Shown here in pieces: positions 34,053 to 45,601 of a stretch of 64,000 bases of DNA. This stretch comes from Blepharisma japonicum (lineage: Eukaryota > Ciliophora > Heterotrichea > Heterotrichida > Blepharismidae): positions 62,001 to 126,000 of the forward strand of contig CATKHK010000041.1 in NCBI GenBank assembly GCA_949751835.1. The letters run 5' to 3'. A program made the translations under genes and the position numbers. The stretch's first letter is position 1. The number at the start of each line of letters is the position of its first letter. The notes beneath the pieces were generated by a model. That model was not told the origin of the DNA, searched no databases, and saw only the letters and a list, made by a program, of their open reading frames with translations.

Positions 34053-35342
34053 ATGAAGATAGTAAAGCTTAAGAGGAAATCAAAACCAAAAAAATTTGAT
34101 TTAGCTTCTCCACCAGCTCCAGCAAATGAATATTCAAATACTCCAGAACTCCTCACTTCTTCTACAGATTACAATCATGTTCTTAATGATCCAAACATAT
34201 TACCAGAAGATATGGGTCAGATTCAAGAACCCGAAGTGGTAGCTAGCCCTCGGGTTTCAGAGTTGTCTTCATTAGATAATGCAACTTCATATGTATCCCT
34301 TATTTCAGCAGAAAAAAAAACAAAAAAACGCAAGATTAGAGAGAAAATATCTGGTTATAATCCAAAAGATTTTATTTCTCATGAAGTATATGCTAATATG
34401 GAGAGCTCTACAGCTGATAGTCAAACCCTAAGTGAAGCCGAATCAAAAAGTCCACAATATGATGAAAAAATTTCTAAGCAAGCACTAGAAGAAAATAATG
34501 AAAATCCTATCCAAGTGATGCACTCTGATATCCAGAGTAAATCTTCTGAACAGTCAAATAATACACCAATAAGCTCTTTTTGTGAATATTGTAGTGGAGA
34601 ACATATAGAAATTGAGTTAGAGTGTTCTCATAAATATTGCAGAGAATGTGCCAATAATATTATAATTAAAGCTTCTAGTGGGAAATTATTACTTTCCGAA
34701 CTTGAAATAAAGCAATTCAGATTTCTTTGCCCAAAATGCAAAATACCATTAAGAAAAGATAATTATTGAAAAATAATCCGCCCTATATTGGACTCACTTC
34801 TGTCTTCTGCAGATTCACATAGATGGATTGGCTGCCATAGTTGCGGGCTAGTTAAGGAAGTTAATGAACTTTATGATAATTTATGCAAAGAATGCTTTGC
34901 TTTTAACTTACGTCGTGGCATTTTTGAACATCTAGATGTTGATACTCAGAAATTCATCAATGAAAAAGGTTACTGTGATGGTTGTGAAAATGAACGTTAT
35001 TTTGTAGGGGATTGCTTGACATCTATTTGCCCTTTAAATCATTATCATTGCAAAATATGCTTAGATGAAATTCTGAGAGTAGGATTCTGCTTAAAATGCA
35101 GAGAAAGCTTATCAGAAGAAACTAAAAGAAAAATCGATAAAATTTTATATTGCACATGCAATATCTGTGGAGCAAAATGCTATAAGGAGGTTTTTATGCC
35201 TAAAAGATGCTGTGAATATGATGTTTGTGCTTTTTGCCAAATATTTTATTCTAATGTTAATTGCTCTTTATGCAATAAAGCACTACCTACATACGCTTTA
35301 GACTTTCTCAATGAAGTAAAACAAAAAAGCCAAAATGATTAA
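34053..35342 (+). CDS. RING-type zinc-finger protein (IBR/RBR-like Cys clusters)
   Basis: 429 residues (TGA as Trp in DNYWKII). Residues 1-165 are disordered and Ser/Glu-rich. A RING-like cluster CEYC...CSHKYCREC...CPKC follows at ~172-235, then further Cys/His pairs: CHSCG, LCKECF, CDGCEN...CPLNHYHCKICLDE..GFCLKC and CNICGAKC...CCEYDVCAFC..VNCSLC. The multiple RING/IBR-type clusters suggest an E3 ubiquitin ligase of RBR type or a multi-zinc scaffold; the exact class is uncertain. It ends 10 bp before the convergent coiled-coil gene. A truncated copy lies directly upstream. Confidence 0.85.
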
Positions 35343-35352
35343 AAATTAAAAA

Positions 35353-36792
35353 TTATAAAAATTTCGATTTCTGCCTTTTCAGCATAATTTTCATTCTATT
35401 TTCTAAATCAATAGATTTGCTAACCCTTAGTTCCTCAACTTTCTGATCATGTTTTTTGTTATATTCTTTTGTTTTCAATTTATTTTCTTCCTTCAATTTT
35501 AGTCTTTCCAGCTTAGCTTTTTCCATTTTCTCTTTAATTTCTTCATACTTTAATTCTAATTGTTTTTGCATATCTTCATCAATTTGATGCTTTTTTTCTT
35601 GCTTTTTTCTAATTAAAGCTTCATTCTGTAAAGCTTTTTTACAGATTTTTTCATAAAGTTCATATTTTGAATTAATTATCTTTTGCTTTATTTTTTCTTC
35701 AAGATTTTTCATGTTTAAAAAATCCCGACGGGATTGTTTTAATTTTAATTCAAAAGTTTTGGCAGATTCTGATTTTGTAATAAAATTATGATTAGTCTTC
35801 TCACTAACTGTGTGTTTTGGAGTTGCTTGTGGATGAAGAATTTGAGAAAAGCTTATTTTTTCTGGGCTACCCTTTTTCGGTTCTTTTTTTGGAGTGATTA
35901 TAGAGGAAAACCTAATTAATGGTCCTTCAGATGCAAAATCCTCAAAATCCTTTGGTGAAGAATTTTTGGGCGAAATATCTATTTTTTCAAGGGTATTCTT
36001 ATTAATAATTTTTTCTAGCAGAGTCCTAAAAGGTAATTTAAAATTGTACAGTTTATTGGCTTCGTCTATAAATTCTTCAGCCTCTAATATAGTAGTTTCA
36101 TTATTTTCTTTTTTAGTTAATTCAGTTAGATTATCATGATGGCAATCTTCTATAAAAGAGTTCATATAAGGCTCAGGCTCATACCTATGAGCAATTAAAT
36201 AATTGGTAATTGCTCTATTTACAGAATCAAAACATTCCACTTCCATATTTGACTTATAAAGCTTATATTTCGTGTTTTCTTTGTTTACTAAAGTCCTTGA
36301 GCTATAATTTGTTCTTAATCTTGCAGGAAGTTCACATTCAGGTACAGAATGAGTGCATCTATCTCTATTGCAAAACGTAATAGCTTCTTGCTTGCTGCAG
36401 CCAATTTCCCTTAATTTTAAATATTTTAAAGCGTCTTCTACTTTTAATGTGCCATCTTTTGGAGTTAATTTATAACAGTGGCCCATTTGATTTTCCGGAT
36501 GGCTTTTTCCGATTGAATCTTTTAGTTTATTTTCTATTATTTGTGAATAATTGTGAGTAAAATTGGTATTTGTCGGGGTTATTACATCTCAAGAAGCATT
36601 TCTATGAGTTTTTGTTTGAGGAGTAGCTGGAAGAGTTGGCTTATAATGATTCATTAGTGTTGAATAAGGGAGCCCGGAGTTATCATGAAACCATTTGGTA
36701 GTGCCTGGTTTTTTTGCATAATGAGCTATTTCTTTGAATTTCAAGTCTCTTTTGTGGTCTAAGCTATCATTGAAATCAAAAGTTTGATACAT
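35353..36792 (-). CDS. uncharacterised protein with C-terminal coiled coil
   Basis: 479 residues, joining two open stretches through a TGA read as Trp (THRNASWDVI). The N-terminus is MYQTFDFNDSLDHKRDLKFK, containing GTTKWFHDNSGLP, of a kind seen in flagellar/cytoskeletal proteins but not assignable. The middle has a small Cys-containing segment (REIGCSKQEAITFCNRDRC) and Ser/Pro-rich linkers. Residues ~345-475 form a strongly charged single helix/coiled coil (KQLELKYEEIKEKMEKAKLE). Only 22 bp separates it from the upstream aminotransferase on the same strand. Function unknown. Confidence 0.85.
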
Positions 36793-36814
36793 TTTATTTA
36801 GATTTTATTAATAA

Positions 36815-37804
36815 TTAATTCTCATTTGTGTATAAACTATAAGGAATTTCTTCTAATTGCTCTGGGTTTTCGAAATCTCTCAATTGAAAATTTATTAGTT
36901 CTTGAGCTATTTGGCCTCTTGTCCCATTTCCTATTACTCTTCCATCCCATTCTAAAACAGGATGAATTGAATCAGAGCACGAATAAAACATTTCTTCACA
37001 AGTTTGAGCTTCATCGATATGAATAGGCCTCTGTTCTACTGATGTTAATAATCCCCTCTCTACTAAATCATTTGCATGAACAATTAATGATGGAACTGTC
37101 GTCCCTGCCAAAATATCATCAAAAGGAGGAGTCACAAATTTCCCTCCAGGCAACACAAACGAAATATTAGCGACTGGGCCTTCCGCTATAAATCCTTCTT
37201 CAGTTTTCTGTAGCCCGATTCATCCTCCTTTCTCACTTGATTCCATTGCACAAAGGGCATTTAATAAATAATTTGTCGATTTCATAGTCGCCAAAAGCTT
37301 TGGCTTCATAGGCATAGTTGATGTAAATTCTTTTTTAATGTCACTATTTCCTGTCCTTATATCTCCTGCATAAACTATAGCATAAAACGTCGACATCTTA
37401 GGCCATGGCATAACAGTCACAGATCCTGGTCCTGCAGAAATTCAATATCTGAGCTTACAGCATCTCAAATTTGTAGAAGCCGCAAGCTGTTTTAAAGCAT
37501 TTCCCATTTCTTCGCGTGTTAATGGCAATTCTATCCTAGCTTGGTTAGCGGATCTTATTATCCTGTCTAAATGAGCTTGCAATTTATATGTTTTCCCCTC
37601 GATTACAGATAAAGTATCGAAGACTGAATGGCCACGATGGGCCATGTGGTCGTCTATAGGAATACTCATTAAGGCACGGTCTTTTATGATTCCACCCAGC
37701 CGAGAGTTGTACATAGCGATGATTTGCAAAGTAAATCCATGAGTTCAGTCGTCGAGAGCTTTTAAAATTGATTCACGGCTATCGAATATAGGAATTTTGC
37801 TCAT
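36815..37804 (-). CDS. class IV PLP aminotransferase (BCAT / D-amino-acid transaminase / ADC lyase family)
   Basis: 329 residues in one frame with three TGA-Trp codons (DDWTHGF, LRYWISAG, GGWIGLQ). N-terminal NSRLGGIIKDRALMSIPIDD, then AHRGHSVFDTL, is the typical small domain. The pyridoxal lysine lies in the segment TMKSTNYLLN. GFIAEGPVANISFVLPGG carries the conserved Glu and Asn of the family, and ILAGTTVPSLI is the phosphate-binding turn. Class IV enzymes transfer amino groups from branched-chain or D-amino acids or act as aminodeoxychorismate lyase; substrate choice cannot be settled from sequence alone. No clear targeting peptide, so probably cytosolic. Confidence 0.88.
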
Positions 37805-38248
37805 TATATTAGAAAAAACTATTAGAGTAATAATTGATGATTGGAAAATTATTATCAAGCAAAGAATTTGTAGAATGATAAATTAAAGATGTAATTATTT
37901 TAATAATTTTAACTTTTGATTTTTCGACATTTATAAACACCTGACACTCATAAAAAATGAAGCTTTCCTACAGTCAAACTAAAGATACTTTCTTTTTGCT
38001 TATTTTTCAATAAAATATTTAAATTCAGCCATTTTTAATGGTAGATGCCAAGTTCCTTAAAAACAATAAATGACATAAAAGATATTTCTAAATCAATATA
38101 TTATATATTTAAATAGACTCTTAAATAATCTGATTTTTATAATAAATAAAATTATAAAAATATTTCCACTTTTGATCACTCTATCTTCTATTTCTATCTG
38201 AACAATCTTCGATATTATATTTAATTTAAGGGGCTTTATTATAAATAA
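37805..38248. other. divergent intergenic region
   Basis: 444 bp between the divergent aminotransferase and kelch genes. AT-rich, no ORF; presumably both promoters. Confidence 0.4.
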
Positions 38249-39118
38249 ATGGATGATTCTCTTCTCCAATTTGACTCCTTATCAACCACAAACGAGGAAG
38301 CACAGCTGGAAAATGACAAAACTGACCTAAACTCTCAAAAAAGAGTAGTTTTTTACAAACCAATTGTTTTGGTTAGAAATATTGAGCGATTTCTTGAAAT
38401 ATGAGATATAGAAAGCGACTCAACTTATTTTTATTGGAAAAATTTTCCAATTTGGAATCAAGCAAGCCCTAGCATGCGCTGAATTTCAAGCGAGCAATTA
38501 TTTATATATGGAGGAATATCTCAAAATCGTGAGATCTGTAATGAAGCATATATGGTTGATATAAATAAAAGGGTCGTTAGAAAACTTAATAATGGAAAAA
38601 AAAGGTTCTGCGGAAGCTGCGTTGAGCTTGGAGGATTTATATATGTATTTGGAGGGTTTAGAAAATTGGATAAAATGACAAATAAATGTGACAAGTATAA
38701 TATTGCTGAAAATTCTTGGTCAAAAATAAAGTCTCTACCAGGGGTAACTGCGTGGACTCTTGCTGAGCCTTTTGGAAATGAAATAATGGTAACTGGAGGC
38801 AGCTTAAATTGGCTTTATGTGTATTCTATACTAAAAAATGAATATTCAGAGGTGCTGAAAGTCATTAAATTTCAGCTTAAATTTCTTTTTGTGAATAATG
38901 GAAAGGTCTACCTCTTATGTAAAGAAGGAAATATTTATGAGAGTGAAAAATATAATATAAGAGCGTGAAATATTGTTGGATCAGTTGGATGCTTTGGACT
39001 TATTTATTCACAATATCAAAAGAAAGATAACTATATTTATTTTTGTGATACAGCCTTTGAAAGATATCGGTTTAACTTAGAAAGTAAAACTGTTAATAAA
39101 ATTAATATTAATTTTTAA
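38249..39118 (+). CDS. kelch-repeat protein
   Basis: 289 residues with three TGA-Trp codons. Kelch-type blades are visible: LFIYGGISQNREICNEAYMV, then GFIYVFGGF..LDKMTNKCDKYNI, followed by NSWSKIKSLP and EIMVTGG. Spacing of the GG doublets is about 50 residues, as in a beta-propeller. It is short for a full 6-blade propeller with extensions, so the first and last blades are probably degenerate. Such proteins scaffold protein interactions. No BTB or F-box part is present. Confidence 0.8.
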
Positions 39119-39900
39119 TACTTAGAGTAATATTTGTATAAGAAATAATTAGAATTTTAGTTAGCACCTATCTTTCAAAACAATTATTGAAAAACTGTCA
39201 TGAAGTTTTTTATGTAATTATAAAAAGTAAAAAATGTTCTTTAAGCTTTTCAGTAAGAGGAATTCATTGCCCTTGAGGGTTTTAAACTACAAGAGATGGT
39301 TTCCTGGAGATATAAAGTTCCGGTTGACTCTCTATTTTGAGATGAGTCTGCACTCATATTTAGTTTCAAGAAATATCGGATTGAAATTTTAATTAGAGTA
39401 ATCTTAGCTTTAACATTTAATCTGGTGTGATATAAATATACACATAAAAAATTATTTCCCACTTATGAGCAGCTATGATTTTATCATATGTTGAACTACT
39501 TCAACCATTTTGTTTTGTATAATAAGGAATCAGTAATTTTTTCACAGCGTACAAGAGGATCATCAAAACTAATACTTTTATTATTATTTCTGGTGTATTC
39601 ATGCTGATTTTATTAGGTTTACTTTCTAAATATTCATAATTGGTTTAAAAAATTCATTTTAATAGTTGAAAAGTTACTCAAATCGATTTATGAATTTACT
39701 TATAAACTTTTATTAAGATGCTGAATTAACATTAGTATTTATAAAATAAAAGTTTAATTAATAATGCATTTCGAGTGGCTTCTTTGATTTTCTTTTAAAT
39801 GCAAAAAAGAAACTTATGACTATCAAATAAAATCAACATTTTTATTATTATTATTATATATAGCAATTTACAGCAAAAATTGTAGATAAATTAAATTAAA
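39119..39900. other. AT-rich intergenic region
   Basis: 780 bp without a supportable gene. A minus-strand 70-codon ORF (39250-39462) has no coding character I trust. Likely contains the promoter of the next gene. Confidence 0.4.
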
Positions 39901-40506
39901 ATGTTAGATCCCCGTGGTCCAACCTGTGTTGAGCCTGAAAATTTTCATTTTTTGATGGGTGAAGGCGAAGGTTACATTGGCAATATCAAATTAATTTCAG
40001 AAACTTTGTTTTACTTATTCGAAATTGAAGAAGAAATGTATCCTATATTCAATCCAAGCGAAAAACTAATAGGCTCTCTTCTTGTAAGAATAACTCCATC
40101 TCTTAGAAATGTAGACATAGAACATTCTGAATATGAAAACATGCATCAAATAGTAGGAAAGTGACTAGACATCACCATGAGCATTAATAGAATTGCTAAT
40201 CTTTCTAATTTATATTATCAAGATGTGTTTTGCTCATATAAGATCCCACAAGTTGAAAATGGTACTTTTATAACAAAAAAAGTTAGAGGAGATAATGCAG
40301 ATTTTTGCTACTCTAAAACGCACAGTATTTTAGTTACAAAAAATATCGCGGATGAGTTTCAAAAAGGATTCATTGTGATAAAAATTTATGGAAGCACATC
40401 GCAAAGCGTAGAAAAAATCGCTACCTCGTCAGAAGAAAGGGATAAAGTTAAAGCAGCAAAAGGAGCTCAAAAATCAAAGCAATCAGTGTGCTGTGAGATA
40501 ATTTAA
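39901..40506 (+). CDS. stand-alone kinesin-3 tail-like domain (DUF3694/KIF1B-like) with CaaX-type end
   Basis: 201 residues (TGA as Trp in VGKWLDIT). GYIGNIKLISETLFYLFEIE, then EEMYPIF and KLIGSLLVRITPSL resemble the KIF1 region 'IGEA.VYL..L.Y..DV.EE.PI.....K.G.L.V.ITP'. HQIVGKWLDITMSINRIANL, NLYYQDVFCSYKI and FQKGFIVIKIYGST resemble the following C2-like block of kinesin-3 motors. There is no motor, FHA or PH domain. The protein ends in Cys-Cys-Glu-Ile-Ile, whose last four residues fit a CaaX prenylation box. Probably a membrane- or cargo-binding domain detached from a motor. Neighbours give no clue. Confidence 0.7.
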
Positions 40507-41009
40507 GTTAATATTCTTTTAAATTTATGCTAGTTTCAAATATTCCGTGTAAGTAGCTTTTAAATTGCAGAAATAGTTTTGGACTTCTTATAATTAATCT
40601 CTTGATGTTTCAGAAAAAAGTGTGTGTAACAAGATGCATTTATTTTGGAGATAGTAAGAAAGAAGCAAATTTTATAAAACCAAAGAATTAAAGGCTGCAT
40701 CGTATGATATTTAAGTTTTCCAATTTTTAATCTACCCTTTAGACTTATTCTAAAGCTTGTATAGAGCAGGATCATAGGTGTTTGCTTAGTTAAATTTATG
40801 ATTAAGTATTAATAGGATAATTATTTCATTTTAATAATTTTAGAATAAGTTGCTTTGTAGTAATTTTATATAAACATAGAAGAGTAAAAATTTTTAGTTT
40901 AAATTTAATGTTTAATTTTAAATTAGTTTGATCTAGATCAGCTACTCAGTTACAGATTAAAACTGATGCTTTGAAAGAATCGGATTTCCCAATTACTATT
41001 AATTTCTCC
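40507..41009. other. AT-rich intergenic region
   Basis: 503 bp, no gene. It lies between the 3' end of the kinesin-tail gene and the WD40 pseudogene's last codons. The stretch 'accctttagacttattctaaagcttg..tagagcaggatcata' near 40733 recurs in modified form near 42852, suggesting a duplicated non-coding block. Confidence 0.4.
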
Positions 41010-42390
41010 TTATCTTATTCTGTAACTTCATAGAAGCCAGTTAATAAATGTAATGAATTGTTTATCCCTGCTTATTGAAAAAAATTGACTAATACGGAAA
41101 TCATCCGGCTTGAATAGTGTGACTAATTTCATATCCTGAAAGAAGTATGCATGGATAGTATTTTCATTACAATCGCTAAAGGTAAAATATGTATCATCAT
41201 AATAAGAAATTTCGATAAAGGCAAATCCTTTTTGAGAAGAAAAAACTTTTTTTCCTTCAATAAAGCTTCATACTTTTATTTCTCCCAGGCCATTTAGTAC
41301 TGCATATTTCCCATCCTTGGTCAAGTGTAAGTCATTTTTATTTGATTGAAAACTGAAAACACAATCTTTTTCGTCTTGTTTTTTTTCTTTATTTATTTCA
41401 TAAATTTTAATTTTTCCTTTTGGCAATATGCAGGCTAAGTAGTCTTCTTGGTCAGTAACTATTATCTTGATGATTTTTGAGTCTGCCCCTTTAAGTACAG
41501 TTATAGGAGCGATGCTCTTTAAGTCAAATACAACCACAGATCCATTTCTCTCCCATAATACACTAAGTTGTTTCGGCTTGAGACAGCTAGAGATGTTACT
41601 GGATCTTTCAGCTCTGATAATTTTTTATTTTCAATGTCGTAAGCTATTATTTTACCATCCATTATGCCAGCTCGTACAAATTAGGTTCCGTTGACGAACT
41701 CCAGAAAGGCCGTTCCTAAAGAATCTGATTCTATTTTTTTTGAATTCTTGCCTTGTGTTAGCATCTCATATAAAAAATTCATCCCAAAGTGATCCAGTGG
41801 CAATGTAGTTACTATCTGCTGAAATCGCAATATGCAATATTGGTTCTCTATGGCCAAATAGTTTAGCAAGAATCTGGAGGTCATCAATACTTCAGATCAT
41901 TATACTCTTGTTTTGATGACCTGTAACAAGAATTTCATTATTATGAGAGCTCTTCATACAAAGGGTGCCACTTGCATTGCTATATAAGTCTTTAAATTCA
42001 TTTTCTTTATAGAAATCCCATTTTCTAATAGCATCATCTTCAACAGTCCCAGAAAAAATACTATACCCAGCTGTTACTTCTAAGCAAAATACTTCATTTT
42101 CCAACTTAAATACCCTTTCTTGAGCATTGTTTTTTAAATTTCATATGATTATTGTTCTATTTCTTGATCCTGAAATAAGAAAATCTTTGCTAGGGCAAAC
42201 TTTAAGACAGCTTACAAATTTGCTGTGCCCTTTTAGCTTAATTTCTTCTTTGTTTTCCAAGTTTTATATTTAATAATTCCATTCCTTCTGAACTTAAATA
42301 TCTATAGTTTATTCTTTCATGCAATTCTATAGGGGTGGCTCGTCAAGTATAGGTATGAGAAATTAAAGAAAGAATATTATTTATTTGTGT
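41010..42390 (-). pseudogene. WD40-repeat protein pseudogene
   Basis: On the minus strand WD repeats can be read in several frames: KLKGHSKFVSCLKVCPSKDF ... TIIIWN, VEDDAIRKWDFY, LVTGHQNKSIMIWSIDDLQI, LFGHREPILHIAISADSNYI ... FFIWD, MDGKIIAYDIENKKL, then VVVFDLKSIAPITVLKGAD and GLGEIKVWSF. Frame shifts occur near 42255, at an A8 run near 41730 and near 41530, and there is an in-frame TAA near 41680. None of the breaks fits a 15-nt intron. TGA is Trp in several blade-ending positions. I regard it as a recently inactivated WD40 gene of ~400 codons. Confidence 0.75.
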
Positions 42391-43441
42391 AAAATAAAAG
42401 ATAAAAAAAAACTTAAGAAAAGATTGTGCTAAACTGGTGTTTAAATAAAAAGTAGTCATTTTTGCTTTGAGCTGGCTATTGATATTTGAAGAATTAATTT
42501 AAATTTTTAATATCCTGAGCAAAATTAAATAGTAGATTAAATGATAGATAAATAAATTAGAAAATTAATCAAAATTACAACAGTCTACTGGGACTATTGA
42601 CTTTAAATCATGCACTAAAGGTGCCAAATTTCGCTCAAGGTGTTGTTAATGCAATAATTTTTCATCGCCTTAATGAAGGAGCTCAGAATCATTAATTCAA
42701 AAGTATTGCCAAGATTAAAAACTAAAACTGAGTCTATCTCAGAACAATTTTTCAAGATCTTTTTTTTTTAATAGATAAAAATATTTAGTCAATTAAAAAG
42801 TGAAGTGCTATATCGTATAATAGCTAACTTTTTCAATTCCTAATATACATACCCTTTGGGTTTATTCTAAGTTTGCATAACGCAGGATCATATATGCATT
42901 TAGGAATGTGACTTAAAATAAGGCATTATTTATCAAAAATTTATTTTAAGGTATTAATTGGAAAAGTATTTGAATTTGAATTTCCTTTAATAATTATAGA
43001 ATGAGTAACATTAATTTTTAGTATTTTTAAGTAAATATGAAAATATTTTTATCTACACAATTAGAGCTTGTGATCTCATACTTCTATATAATAAAATCTG
43101 TTTATGAATATAAAAATTTAAAAATTAAAATCAAACGGAGTTCTTTTTGTTATATTTATATAATTAAACATATAAAAATATTAATTTATGGAATTCCTAT
43201 GAACGGTATTTTGCAATTAAAATTTCTATTTGAAAATTCAATTGATTTACCACAAAGCATTTATATACTTAAATGAAATTTTCATTTAAACTAGGCTTTT
43301 TGGGTGTGTTGGATTATAAATAGTATATGCAAGAAGGGGATGGGCGGTAATTTGCTTTCTATTATAATTTAGGATTAATATGGTTTTATTATTGTTTAAC
43401 GAAGTATCTTTAAAGAATTAAATATTTTGAAAATTTTATAA
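42391..43441. other. long AT-rich intergenic region
   Basis: 1.05 kb with no supported gene. A 79-codon ORF at 43037-43276 is low-complexity (Ile/Lys/Tyr) and looks like chance in AT-rich DNA. 42830-42910 resembles 40720-40790 (see that entry). Confidence 0.4.
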
Positions 43442-44011
43442 ATGTCAAACAGACCTATTAGAAGATTCATTAGGGTCAGTCAAATTAAGAGCTATCTGAT
43501 CTGTTCTATCTGCAGTGAGCCTTTCTATGACCCTGCAAGGCTTTCATGTGGCCATACATTTTGTAAAGAATGTATCTTGACATGAAGTCAGGACAATAGG
43601 TCATGTCCTCATTGCAGAAAAGCTTTTAATAAGAAAACGATTGGAAAGGATCTAATCGCCGCTTGCTTTATCAACGACCTAGAGGTAGCTTGTAATAACA
43701 AAGGATGCAGTTGGTCAGGGATCTTGGAAAATTTAAATGGCCATGAGAAAGAGTGCAGGTTCCATAAGGACAAATTAGAGCCTTGGATGAACAAAATTTT
43801 GCCACCATTGAAAGATACAACCAATGATATTGAAGAGCCTATTGAAGGATTACTTCAAAAACTAATGGCTATGTGCCCCGAAAAAATCAAGGATATGTTC
43901 TCTGAAAAGTCTTCGCCTGTCTACAACGGGTTAAATTTTGAAGATTTTGACTTAGCAGAAGACTCAGAAGAGCAAGAAATGCCGCACAAGAAAATGAAGA
44001 TTGACCCTTAA
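43442..44011 (+). CDS. RING finger / TRAF-type zinc-finger protein
   Basis: 189 residues, one TGA-Trp inside the RING (CILTWSQDNRSCPHC), where a Trp is conserved. C3HC4 RING at ~21-60: CSIC...CGHTFCKEC...CPHC. A TRAF-type finger follows (VACNNKGCSWSGILENLNGH, then EKEC), and an acidic C-terminus ends in a basic KKMKIDP. The layout is that of small RING-TRAF E3 ubiquitin ligases common in ciliates. The ATG at 43442 is the first in frame. Confidence 0.9.
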
Positions 44012-44711
44012 GACAGCACGAAATGCATCTCATATTATTTTAAAAAATTTAAAATATCAAGTTTACAAAATTAGAATTCAATTTGCTAATAAATAAAAAT
44101 TTAAAAAGTATTTATTTTGTCATGAATTCAATTATTTTATTTTAAAAGCTTATTTTATAATCTAATATCAAATCAACAATGAATTTCTTATAATTGGCTG
44201 CAAAATTTTTTTACCTTACCTTGACAAGTAATTTTGATATGTCAAAAATATTTTGGCGTGCCAATATATAGAAATAAGTTTTGGCATGCAAAAAATTATT
44301 GATATTAAAAAAAAATATTTGCCTAATAAATCAAAAATCAATTTTTACAATGAATTTCAAAGTATTGTGAATAATTTAAATAATGTTAATTGTTATAAAA
44401 TTAGATCAGCTCATGTCTCTTATATTAAAATATATACAAAATTAATCTTCTATATATAAATTTGCCAATGCTCTGCACAAATATCTCCTAACCTTAATTT
44501 TTAATTATGATCTGATTTTATTTTGTTTTTAAGCAGCAACCCTATTCATGCATAATTTTCTTAGATACTTCTTTATACATGCGCACTTAAGAATACAATT
44601 TGGACTTCTGATTCATTGATTAATAAAATCCATTTTCAAAGAGATTTCATATGATCTGACAAGTAATGAATCATTACTAAAATCAATTTTCTATTCAATT
44701 TTAATTCTGAT
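44012..44711. other. AT-rich intergenic region
   Basis: 700 bp, no supported gene. A short direct repeat involving 'ttggc(g/a)tgc' and 'aaaaatatt' occurs near 44250-44300. Otherwise nothing. Confidence 0.4.
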
Positions 44712-45581
44712 ATGACTGACCAAATTATGCATATGGCCTCAAGCGCAGAAAACCTTGAAGATGTTATAAAAATCACACAAATTTATGATTTATTTAAGAA
44801 ATATGTTGAGCTTAAATACTTAAAGAAAGCTCGCAAAAAAACAAGGGATTCTATTGTATTTCCTAGTGAGACAAAAGGAATTCTGCAATCACCGAAATCC
44901 TTTTCTATAAATGAGATTGAAAAATATAAAAGATATCAGTCTTTGCCATGTATTTTTGCTAGTCTTGCTATTTCAACTAATACTAGTTCTTCATCAGGCT
45001 CTAAAATATGTAAATTCTAAGTAGATTCTCTAGAAGAATGCCAATTCATATTTAAAAATTTTTCAATTTTATTTTTACGCAATTTCTCTGAAGGCGGGTC
45101 AAGGACTTCAGAAGAAAATCCCCAGATTTACATAAAAAATATCATTCAGCACTACTTAAACTGCTTTATCTCATCACAAACCCTAATGAGTATGCTTACA
45201 CTTCCTTTTAACGATTTAAAATGAATTGACATGAAAACATTTTTGCAATCTATAGAAGCAGTTCATATGGATCCTCCAGATAAAAATTCTTTTTTTTATA
45301 AAGAGCCAAGCAATACCTCTCGTAAAAATTTCACTATGCAAAAATTGTTATGTAATTTTTATATAGTCTTCTTCAAACTTGTAGAATTTTGTGGAGAAAA
45401 AAACCTCAAAAAGGAAAAACTCCAAATTGCTATATCAATGGCTTTAAAGAAAGCAAAAAGAGGCAGAGATTGTGAAATATTAGCTGACTGAATTTTTGAA
45501 AGAATGAACTTAAATGCCAAGGTTAAAAAAGATGCAATCACTTTTGATGAGTTTTACAGAATTATGAAAATCGATAAATAA
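44712..45581 (+). CDS. uncharacterised helical protein, one 15-nt intron
   Basis: 284 residues after removing the 15-nt intron at 45010-45024, which contains the in-frame TAA otherwise ending the first 102-codon stretch. The splice joins SSGSKIY to SLEECQFIFKNF in frame. Two TGA-Trp codons occur downstream (FNDLKWIDM and ILADWIFERM). The protein is predominantly helical, with a Ser-rich loop (STNTSSSSGSK). Its C-terminus (KLQIAISMALKKAKRGRDCE ... DAITFDEFYRIM) has an EF-hand-like DxITFDEF, but the loop is not complete. I do not recognise the family. Confidence 0.8.
45010..45024 (+). other. 15-nt spliceosomal intron
   Basis: GTAAATTCTAAGTAG: GT...AG, 15 nt, carrying the in-frame TAA. Removing it fuses two adjacent coding stretches of the same gene. 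Confidence 0.88.
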
Positions 45582-45601
45582 ATTGTTATATTAATTATAA
45601 T

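Noticed and set aside
39250-39462. 70-codon minus-strand ORF
   Set aside because: No domain, no codon bias, no duplicate; probably chance.
43037-43276. 79-codon ORF on the plus strand
   Set aside because: Ile/Lys/Tyr-dominated low-complexity translation expected by chance in very AT-rich DNA; no paralogue.
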